Assembly (NCBI GenBank): GCA_017745135.1
Contig: JAGIAB010000217.1
Location: forward strand, 1 to 5,691
Direction of reading: 5' to 3'
Length of the DNA stretch: 5,691 bases
Source: Flavisolibacter sp.
GTDB taxonomy: Bacteria > Bacteroidota > Bacteroidia > Chitinophagales > Chitinophagaceae
Shown piece by piece: positions 1 to 5,691 of the stretch. Position 1 is the first letter of the stretch, and the number at the start of each line of letters is the position of its first letter. The notes beneath the pieces were generated by a model, which saw only the letters and a list, made by a program, of their open reading frames with translations, made no database searches and was not told where the DNA came from. A program made the translations under genes and the position numbers.

Positions 1-1157
1 CAGCTTCGAACCTCATTCAATATGGCAAGCTCAGAGGGTCTTATGCGCAGGTGAGTGGCGGCGCCGATCCTTACGGCCTGGATTTATCCTATGGTCTTGA
101 CGACAGAAATTACAACGATCAGGTGCTGCAATCCATCACCACCACTACCATCCCCAATAAGAACCTAAAGCCTCTTATCTCTACCGAGTACGAAGCGGGA
201 CTGGAAATGCAGCTTCTGAACGGCCTGCTGTACTTTGATGTGGCGTATTACAATAAGAAAGTAAAGGATGATATTGTTTCCGTGAATGTGCCCAATTCAT
301 CAGGCTACAATAAAGCCTTGCTGAACACAGGAAATGTAAACAACTCCGGCTTTGAATTGATGGCCGAAATAAAACCCTTGCGTAACAAACTGAAATGGAC
401 TTCAAGAATTGTCTATTCCAAGAATTATAACAAGGTTATTAGTTTAGGAAATATTGAAAGCATTCAGATCGGAGCTGCAAAAAATGATGTCGTAACAGTT
501 AATATCGAAAAAGGACAGCCGTATGGCGTGATTAAAGGCTCTGTTTTTAAAAGAGACGATAAAGGAAGTATTGTGTATGATAAAGACGGATACCCTATGG
601 TGGGCGACCGCTCCACGATCCTGGGTACCGGGTTTCACGACCGGATCGCCGGTTTTACCAACCGCTTTGATTATGGGAACTTTTCTTTGTCCTTTCATAT
701 TGACGGCAAATTTGGAGGAAGCCTGTACTCCCAAACCAACCGGTGGGCTGTTGCGGCGGGCAAACACCCGATGACACTGGAAGGCCGTGAAAAAGGTATC
801 GTCGGAGCAGGGGTCAAAGAAGATGGCAAAGCCAACGATGTATTGGTAACACCGGATAAGCTTTCATCGTATTATTCGCGGTTGACCACCATACACGAGG
901 CCTTTATGTATGATGCCAGTTTTATTAAGTTCAGGGAACTTTCGCTTTCCTGGAGGATACCTAAATCCATTTACCAGAAAATTACTCTATCCAATGCATC
1001 CATTTCGCTGGTGGCCAGAAACCTGTTTTACCTGATGAATAAAGTGGATAATGTGTCGCCCGAAAGCAGTGTCTCCAGTTCCAATGTGCAGGGTTTGGAA
1101 AACTCAGGCTATCCTGAGGCCCGTACCATTGGCTTTAACCTGAATCTAACCTTCTAA
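1..1157 (+). CDS. SusC/RagA-like TonB-dependent outer-membrane receptor, C-terminal part
   Basis: This is the C-terminal 384 residues of a SusC-type TonB-dependent receptor. The frame is open to the left edge (first full codon at position 3, reading ASNLIQYGKLRGSYAQVSGG), so the GTG at 51 is an internal valine and not a start. Family signatures are visible: a strand of the KLRGSYAQVSGG type, then NKNLKPLISTEYEAGLEMQL (the usual NPNLKPE-STEYEIGLD region), YNKKVKDDI, ALLNTGNVNNSGFEL and GQPYGVIKGSVFKRDDKG. The protein ends in alternating beta-strand sequence with a terminal phenylalanine (GFNLNLTF), as beta-barrel proteins do. SusC proteins are usually about 1000 residues, so the plug domain and most of the barrel lie outside the window. 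In the family the barrel imports glycans, peptides or other large nutrients across the outer membrane with TonB energy, with SusD as a lid. The partner gene follows after 12 bp. The substrate cannot be read from this part. Confidence 0.95.
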   Translation, partial: ASNLIQYGKLRGSYAQVSGGADPYGLDLSYGLDDRNYNDQVLQSITTTTIPNKNLKPLISTEYEAGLEMQLLNGLLYFDVAYYNKKVKDDIVSVNVPNSSGYNKALLNTGNVNNSGFELMAEIKPLRNKLKWTSRIVYSKNYNKVISLGNIESIQIGAAKNDVVTVNIEKGQPYGVIKGSVFKRDDKGSIVYDKDGYPMVGDRSTILGTGFHDRIAGFTNRFDYGNFSLSFHIDGKFGGSLYSQTNRWAVAAGKHPMTLEGREKGIVGAGVKEDGKANDVLVTPDKLSSYYSRLTTIHEAFMYDASFIKFRELSLSWRIPKSIYQKITLSNASISLVARNLFYLMNKVDNVSPESSVSSSNVQGLENSGYPEARTIGFNLNLTF

Positions 1158-1169
1158 ATTCTAACCGAA

Positions 1170-2612
1170 ATGAATACGTTATTTAAAAAAATAGTACTTA
1201 TTGCCATGCCTCTTTCCCTCCTGGGCTGTGATAAAAAATTCGAGGAAATGAACCGGAGTGTGGACCTGGTAACGAGCCCAACCCTGGAATACATGATTCC
1301 AACGATTCAATTAAACCTATTTGAAAAATCATACTACACCCACTATACGATGCTAGGGATTCTTTCCCAGCAGATCCAGGGAGCGAACATGGACAGCTAC
1401 AAATCGCAGGGCACCACCATGGCGCATTTGTTTGATGACATCTATCCAAAGACGATCAAGAATGTTGTTGATGTGATAGAAAAAACGAAAGGGGAACCAG
1501 AGCTTGTAAATTTCTGGGCCATGGCTTCTATCATGCGGGCCTATGAAATCAGCAGGATGACGGATGCCTATGGCGATGTGCCTTATAGCGAAGCGGGGCT
1601 TGGATATGAAGGAGGAAAATTGTACCCCAAATACGACAGCCAGCAGGATATCTATAATGGCATCATTGCGGAAATTAAAGCAGCTATAAAAGCATTTGAT
1701 CCTGCAAAAAAACCGGTACCGGCTAAATCCGACCTCATTTACAAAGGCAATTACGAAAAATGGAAAAAGCTGGGAAACAGCCTGCTACTGCGCTATGGCA
1801 TGCGCATGGTAAATGCCGATCCGGCCAAAGCCAAAGAGACGGTTCTCGCAGCCATCGCTGGTGGTGTTATGCAGCAAAATGATGAATCCTTTGTTGTGTA
1901 CTATCTACCCGACACCTATTATGCCACTACCGCCAATGGAAACGCCGCCGCAAATAAATATGATTATAAATTGACCAACGTTTTTGTTGATCTTTTAAAA
2001 AACACCAATGACCCCAGGCTGAGCGTATATGCCATGCTGCCTGATGGCACCACCATACCAGAAGTGCAAAAAGGGTTTAAGCTTTTTGAATCCGACAATA
2101 CCAGTAAGAAAATAATCTCTACTCCTAACACCACTACATACGCCCGTTTTGATGCGCCTTATGTGCACATGTCCTATGCGGAAACCGAATTCCTGATCGC
2201 CGAAGCCATGCTGCGGGGCTGGATTACAGGTGATGCCGCAGCGCATTTTCAAAAAGGGCTCAGGGCCAACCTGGAGCTGCAAAGTATTTATGGTGACAAG
2301 GGCCGCATCAACCCTGCAGCAGTAGGCACTTATATCGCTTCGGTACCTTTTGATACCAATAATGTGGCAGAAGCACTGAAGACCCTTCATACGCAAATGT
2401 GGATCATGCTGTATTATAACTGGAATGAAGCCTTTGCACACTGGAGGCGCACCGGTGTTCCTTCGTTCAGTCAAACGGTCGATAAAAATCTGAACCGCCG
2501 ATTGATCTATCCGCAATCAGAATGGAATACCAATACCGGTAATTTGAAGGAAGCAATTGCCCGCCAGGGTGATGATAATGTAATGACAAGGATTTGGTGG
2601 GATAAGAAATAG
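1170..2612 (+). CDS. SusD/RagB-like nutrient-binding outer-membrane lipoprotein
   Basis: This is a complete 480-residue SusD-like protein. It starts with a lipoprotein signal peptide: basic MNTLFKK, a hydrophobic stretch, and a lipobox LLGC with the lipidated cysteine at residue 20. The acidic residues soon after it (DKKFEE) fit Bacteroidota surface lipoproteins. Conserved SusD-like segments follow in order: RMTDAYGDVPYSEA (129-142), KKLGNSLLLRYGMRM (199-213), MSYAETEFLIAEAMLRG (334-350), EAFAHWRRTGVP (420-431) and RRLIYPQSEWNTN (443-455), ending in RIWWDKK. This pattern fits the nutrient-binding SusD-like subgroup (SusD-like_2 type) better than classical starch-binding SusD. The length is normal for the family. 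In the family, SusD caps the SusC barrel and binds ligand at the cell surface. The ATG is 12 bp after the receptor stop, with no Shine-Dalgarno sequence, so the two are almost certainly co-transcribed. The ligand is unknown. Confidence 0.95.
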   Translation: MNTLFKKIVLIAMPLSLLGCDKKFEEMNRSVDLVTSPTLEYMIPTIQLNLFEKSYYTHYTMLGILSQQIQGANMDSYKSQGTTMAHLFDDIYPKTIKNVVDVIEKTKGEPELVNFWAMASIMRAYEISRMTDAYGDVPYSEAGLGYEGGKLYPKYDSQQDIYNGIIAEIKAAIKAFDPAKKPVPAKSDLIYKGNYEKWKKLGNSLLLRYGMRMVNADPAKAKETVLAAIAGGVMQQNDESFVVYYLPDTYYATTANGNAAANKYDYKLTNVFVDLLKNTNDPRLSVYAMLPDGTTIPEVQKGFKLFESDNTSKKIISTPNTTTYARFDAPYVHMSYAETEFLIAEAMLRGWITGDAAAHFQKGLRANLELQSIYGDKGRINPAAVGTYIASVPFDTNNVAEALKTLHTQMWIMLYYNWNEAFAHWRRTGVPSFSQTVDKNLNRRLIYPQSEWNTNTGNLKEAIARQGDDNVMTRIWWDKK

Positions 2613-2634
2613 TTGGCCCGCCGCAAGTTTTACC

Positions 2635-2673
2635 AATGGCTGCCCTCATGGGGAGGGCGGCCATTAAATTTTT
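2635..2673 (+). terminator. Intrinsic terminator-like hairpin after the SusD-like gene
   Basis: An inverted repeat pairs 2635-2647 with 2653-2665: a 13-bp stem containing one G-U wobble, closed by a 5-nt loop (atggg). It is followed by aaa and a run of five T (2669-2673). The stem is GC-rich in its upper half, and the T tract is on the + strand side only, so it should act on transcripts coming from susCD. It begins 22 bp after the SusD-like stop and its T run ends 8 bp before the ATG of the phosphatase. Because no room remains for a promoter between the hairpin and that ATG, it may be an attenuator with partial read-through rather than a full operon end. Confidence 0.8.
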
Positions 2674-2681
2674 AGTGTACC

Positions 2682-4256
2682 ATGAAGAAGATTCTTTATT
2701 TAGTGATACTTGGTTTTGTCTTTTCTCCGCTCTGTTCTTTTTCGCAAACAGCACCGGCTTCTAAAAAGAAGAAGTACGGATTTACCCCGGCCCTTATAAG
2801 AGGCCCCTATTTGCAGGCCGCCACGCCCAACAGCATGGTAGTAAGATGGCGCACCGATGAAAACGATGTAAGCTTTGTGCGCTATGGTTTAAGCCCGGAT
2901 CAACTGGATGGACTGGCCGGCAACAGTAATCGCATAAAAGAGCATATCGTAACGCTCAACGGCCTGAAGCCGGATACCAAATACTATTACCTCATTGAAG
3001 GCGTACGCGATACTTTGCAGGGCGATGAAAATAACCATTTTCGTACGCTTCCCCTTCCGGGTGCGAAAGGAAAATACCGAATAGGTGCCTTTGGTGATTG
3101 TGGCAACAATTCAACCAACCAACGCCTGACCCGGGATGCTTTTGAAAAATATTTGGGTAAGGAAGACCTGAATGCCTGGATTCTTTTAGGTGACAATGCG
3201 TATTCTTTTGGAAAGGACGACGAGTACCAGACCAATTTTTTTGACATTTACCAAGACGGCTTACTGAAGAAAGCTCCCTTGTTTCCTGCACCGGGCAATC
3301 ACGATTACCATGATACGAAAATGTATGCGGAATTTGCCCAGCAATCCGGCGAACTGGCCTATTATAAAATATTTACCATGCCCACCATGGGAGAAGCAGG
3401 AGGCGTTCCTTCCCGCTCGCAGGCTTTTTATTCCTATGATATTGGCAATATTCATTTCCTCTCTATCGATTCACATGGTGAAGAAGATTATGCCTCCCGC
3501 CTGTTTGACACTTCGGGAAGACAAGTGAAATGGATTAAAGAAGACCTCGAACAAAATAAACATAAGGATTGGATCGTTGCTTATTGGCATCACCCTCCCT
3601 ATAGTATGGGATCACACAATTCGGATACAGAAACGCAAATGAGAAAGATCCGCGAAAACTTTGTAAGCATTTTGGAACGCTATGGAGTTGATTTGGTCCT
3701 TTGCGGACACAGTCACAGTTATGAAAGATCAGGGCTAATGAAAGGTCATTTAGGCCTGGAAAACAGCTTTGATGCTGCAACGCACCAGCTCAGTAATTCC
3801 TCAGCAAAATATGACGGCTCGGCCAACTCCTGCCCATACATAAAAGATGAAAGCAATCAGGGTACTGTGTATGTGGTGTCGGGATCTGCAGGAGCGCTGG
3901 ATTATGCACAGGCTTCCTTTCCGCATGATGCCATGCAATATTCTGATGTGAGTATCGGCGGCGCCAGTCTCATAGAAGTGGAGAATAACCGGCTCGATCT
4001 TAAATGGATCGCCTCAAACGGGGAGGTCAAAGATCAGTTTACCATAATGAAGAAGCTGAATAAAAGAGTGGTTATAACGGCCAAAAAAGGTGAAAAAGTC
4101 ATGCTTACAGCCTCCTATCCTGGCCAGTACATTTGGGAGGGCATGAACAAAACCACCCGGTCCATAGAGGTTACGCCAAAAGGAAAAACTACGGTGTATG
4201 CAGTAAAGGATCCGCAAAACTGTATACGGCAGGAGTTTGAGGTAAGGATTCAGTAG
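2682..4256 (+). CDS. Secreted purple acid phosphatase-type metallophosphoesterase with C-terminal Ig-like domain
   Basis: This complete 524-residue protein is a predicted exported phosphomonoesterase or related phosphoesterase. Residues 1-21 form a Sec signal peptide (MKKILYLVIL core, probable cut SFS|Q). Residues about 36-123 are the fibronectin-like N-terminal domain of purple acid phosphatases (GPYLQAATPNSMVVRWRT, then GLKPDTKYYY). Residues about 131-455 are the metallophosphoesterase domain. All five purple acid phosphatase motifs are present: GDCG (D139), GDNAY (D171, Y174), GNHD (N206, H207), YWHH (H303) and GHSH (H343, H345). The tyrosine ligand Y174 separates it from ordinary two-metal phosphatases, and H312 lies where plant enzymes carry a substrate-contacting histidine. 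Residues about 461-524 look like a small Ig-like domain (GEKVMLTAS, W485, SIEVTPKGKTTVYAV). C18 does not form a convincing lipobox, so a soluble periplasmic or secreted protein is more likely than a lipoprotein. No Shine-Dalgarno sequence precedes the ATG; the signal peptide supports this start. The natural substrate is unknown. Confidence 0.93.
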   Translation: MKKILYLVILGFVFSPLCSFSQTAPASKKKKYGFTPALIRGPYLQAATPNSMVVRWRTDENDVSFVRYGLSPDQLDGLAGNSNRIKEHIVTLNGLKPDTKYYYLIEGVRDTLQGDENNHFRTLPLPGAKGKYRIGAFGDCGNNSTNQRLTRDAFEKYLGKEDLNAWILLGDNAYSFGKDDEYQTNFFDIYQDGLLKKAPLFPAPGNHDYHDTKMYAEFAQQSGELAYYKIFTMPTMGEAGGVPSRSQAFYSYDIGNIHFLSIDSHGEEDYASRLFDTSGRQVKWIKEDLEQNKHKDWIVAYWHHPPYSMGSHNSDTETQMRKIRENFVSILERYGVDLVLCGHSHSYERSGLMKGHLGLENSFDAATHQLSNSSAKYDGSANSCPYIKDESNQGTVYVVSGSAGALDYAQASFPHDAMQYSDVSIGGASLIEVENNRLDLKWIASNGEVKDQFTIMKKLNKRVVITAKKGEKVMLTASYPGQYIWEGMNKTTRSIEVTPKGKTTVYAVKDPQNCIRQEFEVRIQ

Positions 4257-4262
4257 CTGTTT

Positions 4263-4287
4263 AAAAACCGGGCAGGTAATGCCCGGT
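4263..4287. terminator. Hairpin in the convergent gap, better as a minus-strand terminator
   Basis: A perfect 8-bp stem pairs 4267-4274 (accgggca) with 4280-4287 (tgcccggt) around a 5-nt loop. It begins 11 bp after the phosphatase stop. Read on the minus strand it is followed by a run of T (complement of aaaaa at 4263-4267). Read on the plus strand it is followed by tatcaac, with no T run. It therefore suits leftward transcription from the GH1 gene, although it lies about 300 bp beyond that gene's stop. It may also help to end or stabilise the phosphatase transcript. Confidence 0.55.
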
Positions 4288-4304
4288 ATCAACTACCCCA
4301 TACC

Positions 4305-4592
4305 GTGTGCCAGCTTGCGTTGCCAAGTACACCAGAACAAAGAAGAAAGGAGGCATTCGCAAAATCCCAATTACAAAGCACATTGCTAAATCCTTACCTA
4401 ATGTTATGCCGAATAGAAGCCAGGTTAACCCAGGGTAAAAAGGGTATCATCATAAGGCCTGACTCCAAGTGTATGGCAGACGCGAAACAAAACCGGAGCC
4501 TTGAAGGAACTTATAAAAAAGACACAATTGAGCAGGCAAAAAAGATAATTGAATCAAATGAATTGATTTCTGTTTTAAATGTGACTTTGTGA
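4305..4592 (+). CDS. Doubtful small hypothetical protein (95 codons)
   Basis: This is the only sizeable frame in the 336-bp gap between the two convergent genes, and I do not recognise it. It opens with GTG; other in-frame starts are ATG at 4401 and ATG at 4473. The product is basic and soluble, without a signal peptide or membrane segment. Its second half looks more protein-like than the first, with a charged stretch (PDSKCMADAKQNRSL) and a likely helix (KDTIEQAKKIIESNELI). No ribosome binding site or promoter could be recognised. Its TGA ends at 4592, directly against the GH1 stop on the other strand, so it does not overlap either neighbour. It may be a real small gene, the remnant of a degraded gene, or a chance frame. 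Apart from this and the hairpin at 4267-4287, I see nothing else convincing in the gap. Confidence 0.25.
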   Translation: MCQLALPSTPEQRRKEAFAKSQLQSTLLNPYLMLCRIEARLTQGKKGIIIRPDSKCMADAKQNRSLEGTYKKDTIEQAKKIIESNELISVLNVTL

Positions 4593-4597
4593 TCACA
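4588..4597. other. Perfect 10-bp palindrome across the convergent stop codons
   Basis: The sequence tgtgatcaca is perfectly self-complementary and spans the stop codon of the GH1 gene (4593-4595 on the minus strand) and that of the doubtful small frame (4590-4592). It has no loop spacing for a stable hairpin and no T tract. It resembles two joined halves of a CRP-type site, but the normal 6-bp spacer is absent and the position at a gene end is unsuitable for promoter control. It may be coincidental. Confidence 0.3.
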
Positions 4598-5691
4598 CTG
4601 CTTTTGCATGAATACTACTGTCCTGCTTTTCCAAAAATTCCCTGTACCAGAAACCCGAGTCCTTCACAATTCTTCTTTGTGTTGCATAATCAACATACAC
4701 GAGGCCAAATCTTTTTCGGAAACCTTCTGCCCATTCGAAGTTGTCAGTAAAACTCCAGGCAAAGAATCCATCAACTTTTGCCCCTTCCCGTTTTGCCCTT
4801 AATAATTGCTTTAAATAATTCTTATAAAAATTGATGCGCTGGAAATCGTGTATACGGCCGTCTGTAACTGTGTCGTTAAACGCTGCACCGTTCTCTGTGA
4901 TAATGATTTTTTTAATCCTTTTGTAAGCATCAAACTTTTTAACCATCCGGTACAGACCTTGCGGATACACTTCCCAATCCATCGAAGTGTGATACACGCC
5001 ACGCTTGCTGGCTTTAATATTTCTTGCACTGAGATAAGGGACCAGCGGACTATGTTTAACCACCTCGCGTGTATAATTTTGCACCCCTATAAAATCCATA
5101 TCAAACTGCAGCAGTTTTTCATCTTCTGCCTGCATAAAATTTTCAATCTGCATCAAGACTTTTAAATCATTCCAGGGGTAACCCATACCCAACAATGGCT
5201 CGATAAACAAACGGTTCACGAGGGCATCGGTTCTAATAGCAGCTTCTTTGGAGAACTTGTTTTCATCAACAGGATCGATTGGCGAACACGACAAAGTCGT
5301 CCCTACTTGTAATGACTCCTTATACGATTTGATCACTCTTGCTCCAATGCCCTGGCAAAGGGCAGCATGATGGACAGCGGGTAAAAAATTCATAAGACCT
5401 TTTCGGCCCGGAGCATGAGTTCCGAGGAAGTAGCCAGCACCTGTAAACACCATTGGTTCATTTAAAATCATCCAATGTTTTACGCGGTCCCCGAATTTTC
5501 TTACACAGGTTTCAACATAATCGCTGAACCAGTTTACAATATCACGGTTGGTCCATCCACCTTTTAATTCCAATGCAAAAGGCAAATCCCAGTGATACAG
5601 TGTTATCCATGGAGTAATTCCCTGTTCCAGACAAAAATCAATAACCTGATTATAAAACTCAATTCCTTTTTCATTCCGTTTACCCTTTCCC
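4593..5691 (-). CDS. Family GH1 beta-glucosidase, C-terminal 365 residues
   Basis: This is a retaining beta-glucosidase of glycoside hydrolase family 1, cut by the right edge. The frame stays open to 5690 and reads NEKGIEFYNQVIDFCLEQG, then GITPWITLYHWDLP, so the TTG at 5585 is an internal leucine and not a start. Numbering from the first visible residue, H33-W34 (glycone site) are followed by the acid/base glutamate E78 in ILNEP and the nucleophile E266 in IIITENG. The substrate loop DNFEWAEGFRKRFGLVYVDY spans 316-335. The E-W-A pattern in that loop is typical of enzymes for unphosphorylated glucosides and lacks the serine pattern of 6-phospho-beta-glucosidases. The family is about 450 residues, so roughly 80 N-terminal residues are missing, and any signal peptide cannot be judged. 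It would release glucose from cellobiose-like or aryl beta-glucosides. It is transcribed towards the phosphatase gene and so belongs to another transcript. Confidence 0.95.
   Translation of the reverse strand, partial: GKGKRNEKGIEFYNQVIDFCLEQGITPWITLYHWDLPFALELKGGWTNRDIVNWFSDYVETCVRKFGDRVKHWMILNEPMVFTGAGYFLGTHAPGRKGLMNFLPAVHHAALCQGIGARVIKSYKESLQVGTTLSCSPIDPVDENKFSKEAAIRTDALVNRLFIEPLLGMGYPWNDLKVLMQIENFMQAEDEKLLQFDMDFIGVQNYTREVVKHSPLVPYLSARNIKASKRGVYHTSMDWEVYPQGLYRMVKKFDAYKRIKKIIITENGAAFNDTVTDGRIHDFQRINFYKNYLKQLLRAKREGAKVDGFFAWSFTDNFEWAEGFRKRFGLVYVDYATQRRIVKDSGFWYREFLEKQDSSIHAKAV

Noticed and set aside
51..53. GTG as a start codon for the SusC-like gene
   Set aside because: The frame is open upstream with typical receptor sequence (KLRGSYAQ), so the gene continues beyond the left edge.
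1995..2516. A 173-codon open frame on the minus strand opposite the SusD-like gene
   Set aside because: It lies wholly inside a well-supported gene, shows no family motif and no signal peptide, and its composition is what an antisense reading of that gene gives. The shorter antisense frames inside the receptor, phosphatase and GH1 genes were rejected for the same reason.
2590..2681. A separate promoter for the phosphatase gene
   Set aside because: TTTG-like and TTGG strings occur near 2592 and 2613, but no TAnnTTTG-type element lies at the right distance from either, so I could not support a promoter.
2733..2735. Cysteine 18 of the phosphatase as a lipidation site
   Set aside because: The residues before it (FSPL) do not form a lipobox, since leucine directly precedes the cysteine. 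A normal signal peptidase I site follows at SFS|Q.
4396..4412. The string cctaatgttatgccgaa resembles the right-hand core of an integron attC site (GTTATGC)
   Set aside because: No matching left-hand core of the RYYYAAC type and no attC-like imperfect stem could be found within a suitable distance upstream.
4552..4568. A 6-bp inverted repeat (aatcaa/ttgatt) near the GH1 stop as a terminator
   Set aside because: The stem is short and almost all A-T, so it would be unstable. The GC-rich hairpin at 4267-4287 is a better candidate.
5583..5585. TTG as a start codon for the GH1 gene
   Set aside because: The frame continues to the right edge of the window with conserved GH1 sequence (ITPWITLYHWD), so this codon is an internal leucine.

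Overview
The window looks like chromosomal DNA from a member of the Bacteroidota, moderate in GC. The main evidence is a SusC-type TonB-dependent receptor followed directly by its SusD/RagB-type lipoprotein, a pairing characteristic of this phylum. Supporting signs are start codons without a clear Shine-Dalgarno sequence and an export signal ending in SFSQ. The family-level placement (Chitinophagaceae or Sphingobacteriaceae-like soil or plant bacteria) is a guess from overall style and is not shown by the sequence.

Layout from left to right: positions 1-1157 (+) hold the C-terminal 384 residues of a SusC-like outer-membrane receptor that is cut by the left edge. Positions 1170-2612 (+) hold a complete SusD-like lipoprotein, 12 bp downstream. 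A strong intrinsic-terminator-like hairpin with a T tract lies at 2635-2673, only 8 bp before the next start codon. Positions 2682-4256 (+) encode a complete secreted phosphatase of the purple acid phosphatase type, with all seven metal ligands visible, and with a C-terminal Ig-like domain. Positions 4257-4592 are mostly intergenic, with a GC-rich hairpin (4267-4287) and one doubtful 95-codon reading frame. Positions 4593-5691 (-) hold the C-terminal 365 residues of a family GH1 beta-glucosidase, which converges on the other genes and is cut by the right edge.

How the genes may work together (inference): the SusC/SusD pair would capture and import a ligand across the outer membrane. The exported phosphatase next to it could remove phosphate from a phosphorylated substrate, so the three may form a small organophosphate or phosphorylated-glycan acquisition unit. 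The hairpin between susD and the phosphatase gene suggests that the phosphatase is either attenuated relative to susCD or read only by partial read-through. The GH1 enzyme is on the opposite strand and belongs to a separate transcript. It could act on a beta-glucoside in the same nutrient context, but nothing in the window links it directly.

I see no mobile element, CRISPR array, tRNA or rRNA. The gene families are well known. The less ordinary points are the SusCD-phosphatase linkage, the hairpin pressed against the phosphatase start, the Ig-like tail of the phosphatase and the unidentified small frame in the convergent gap.
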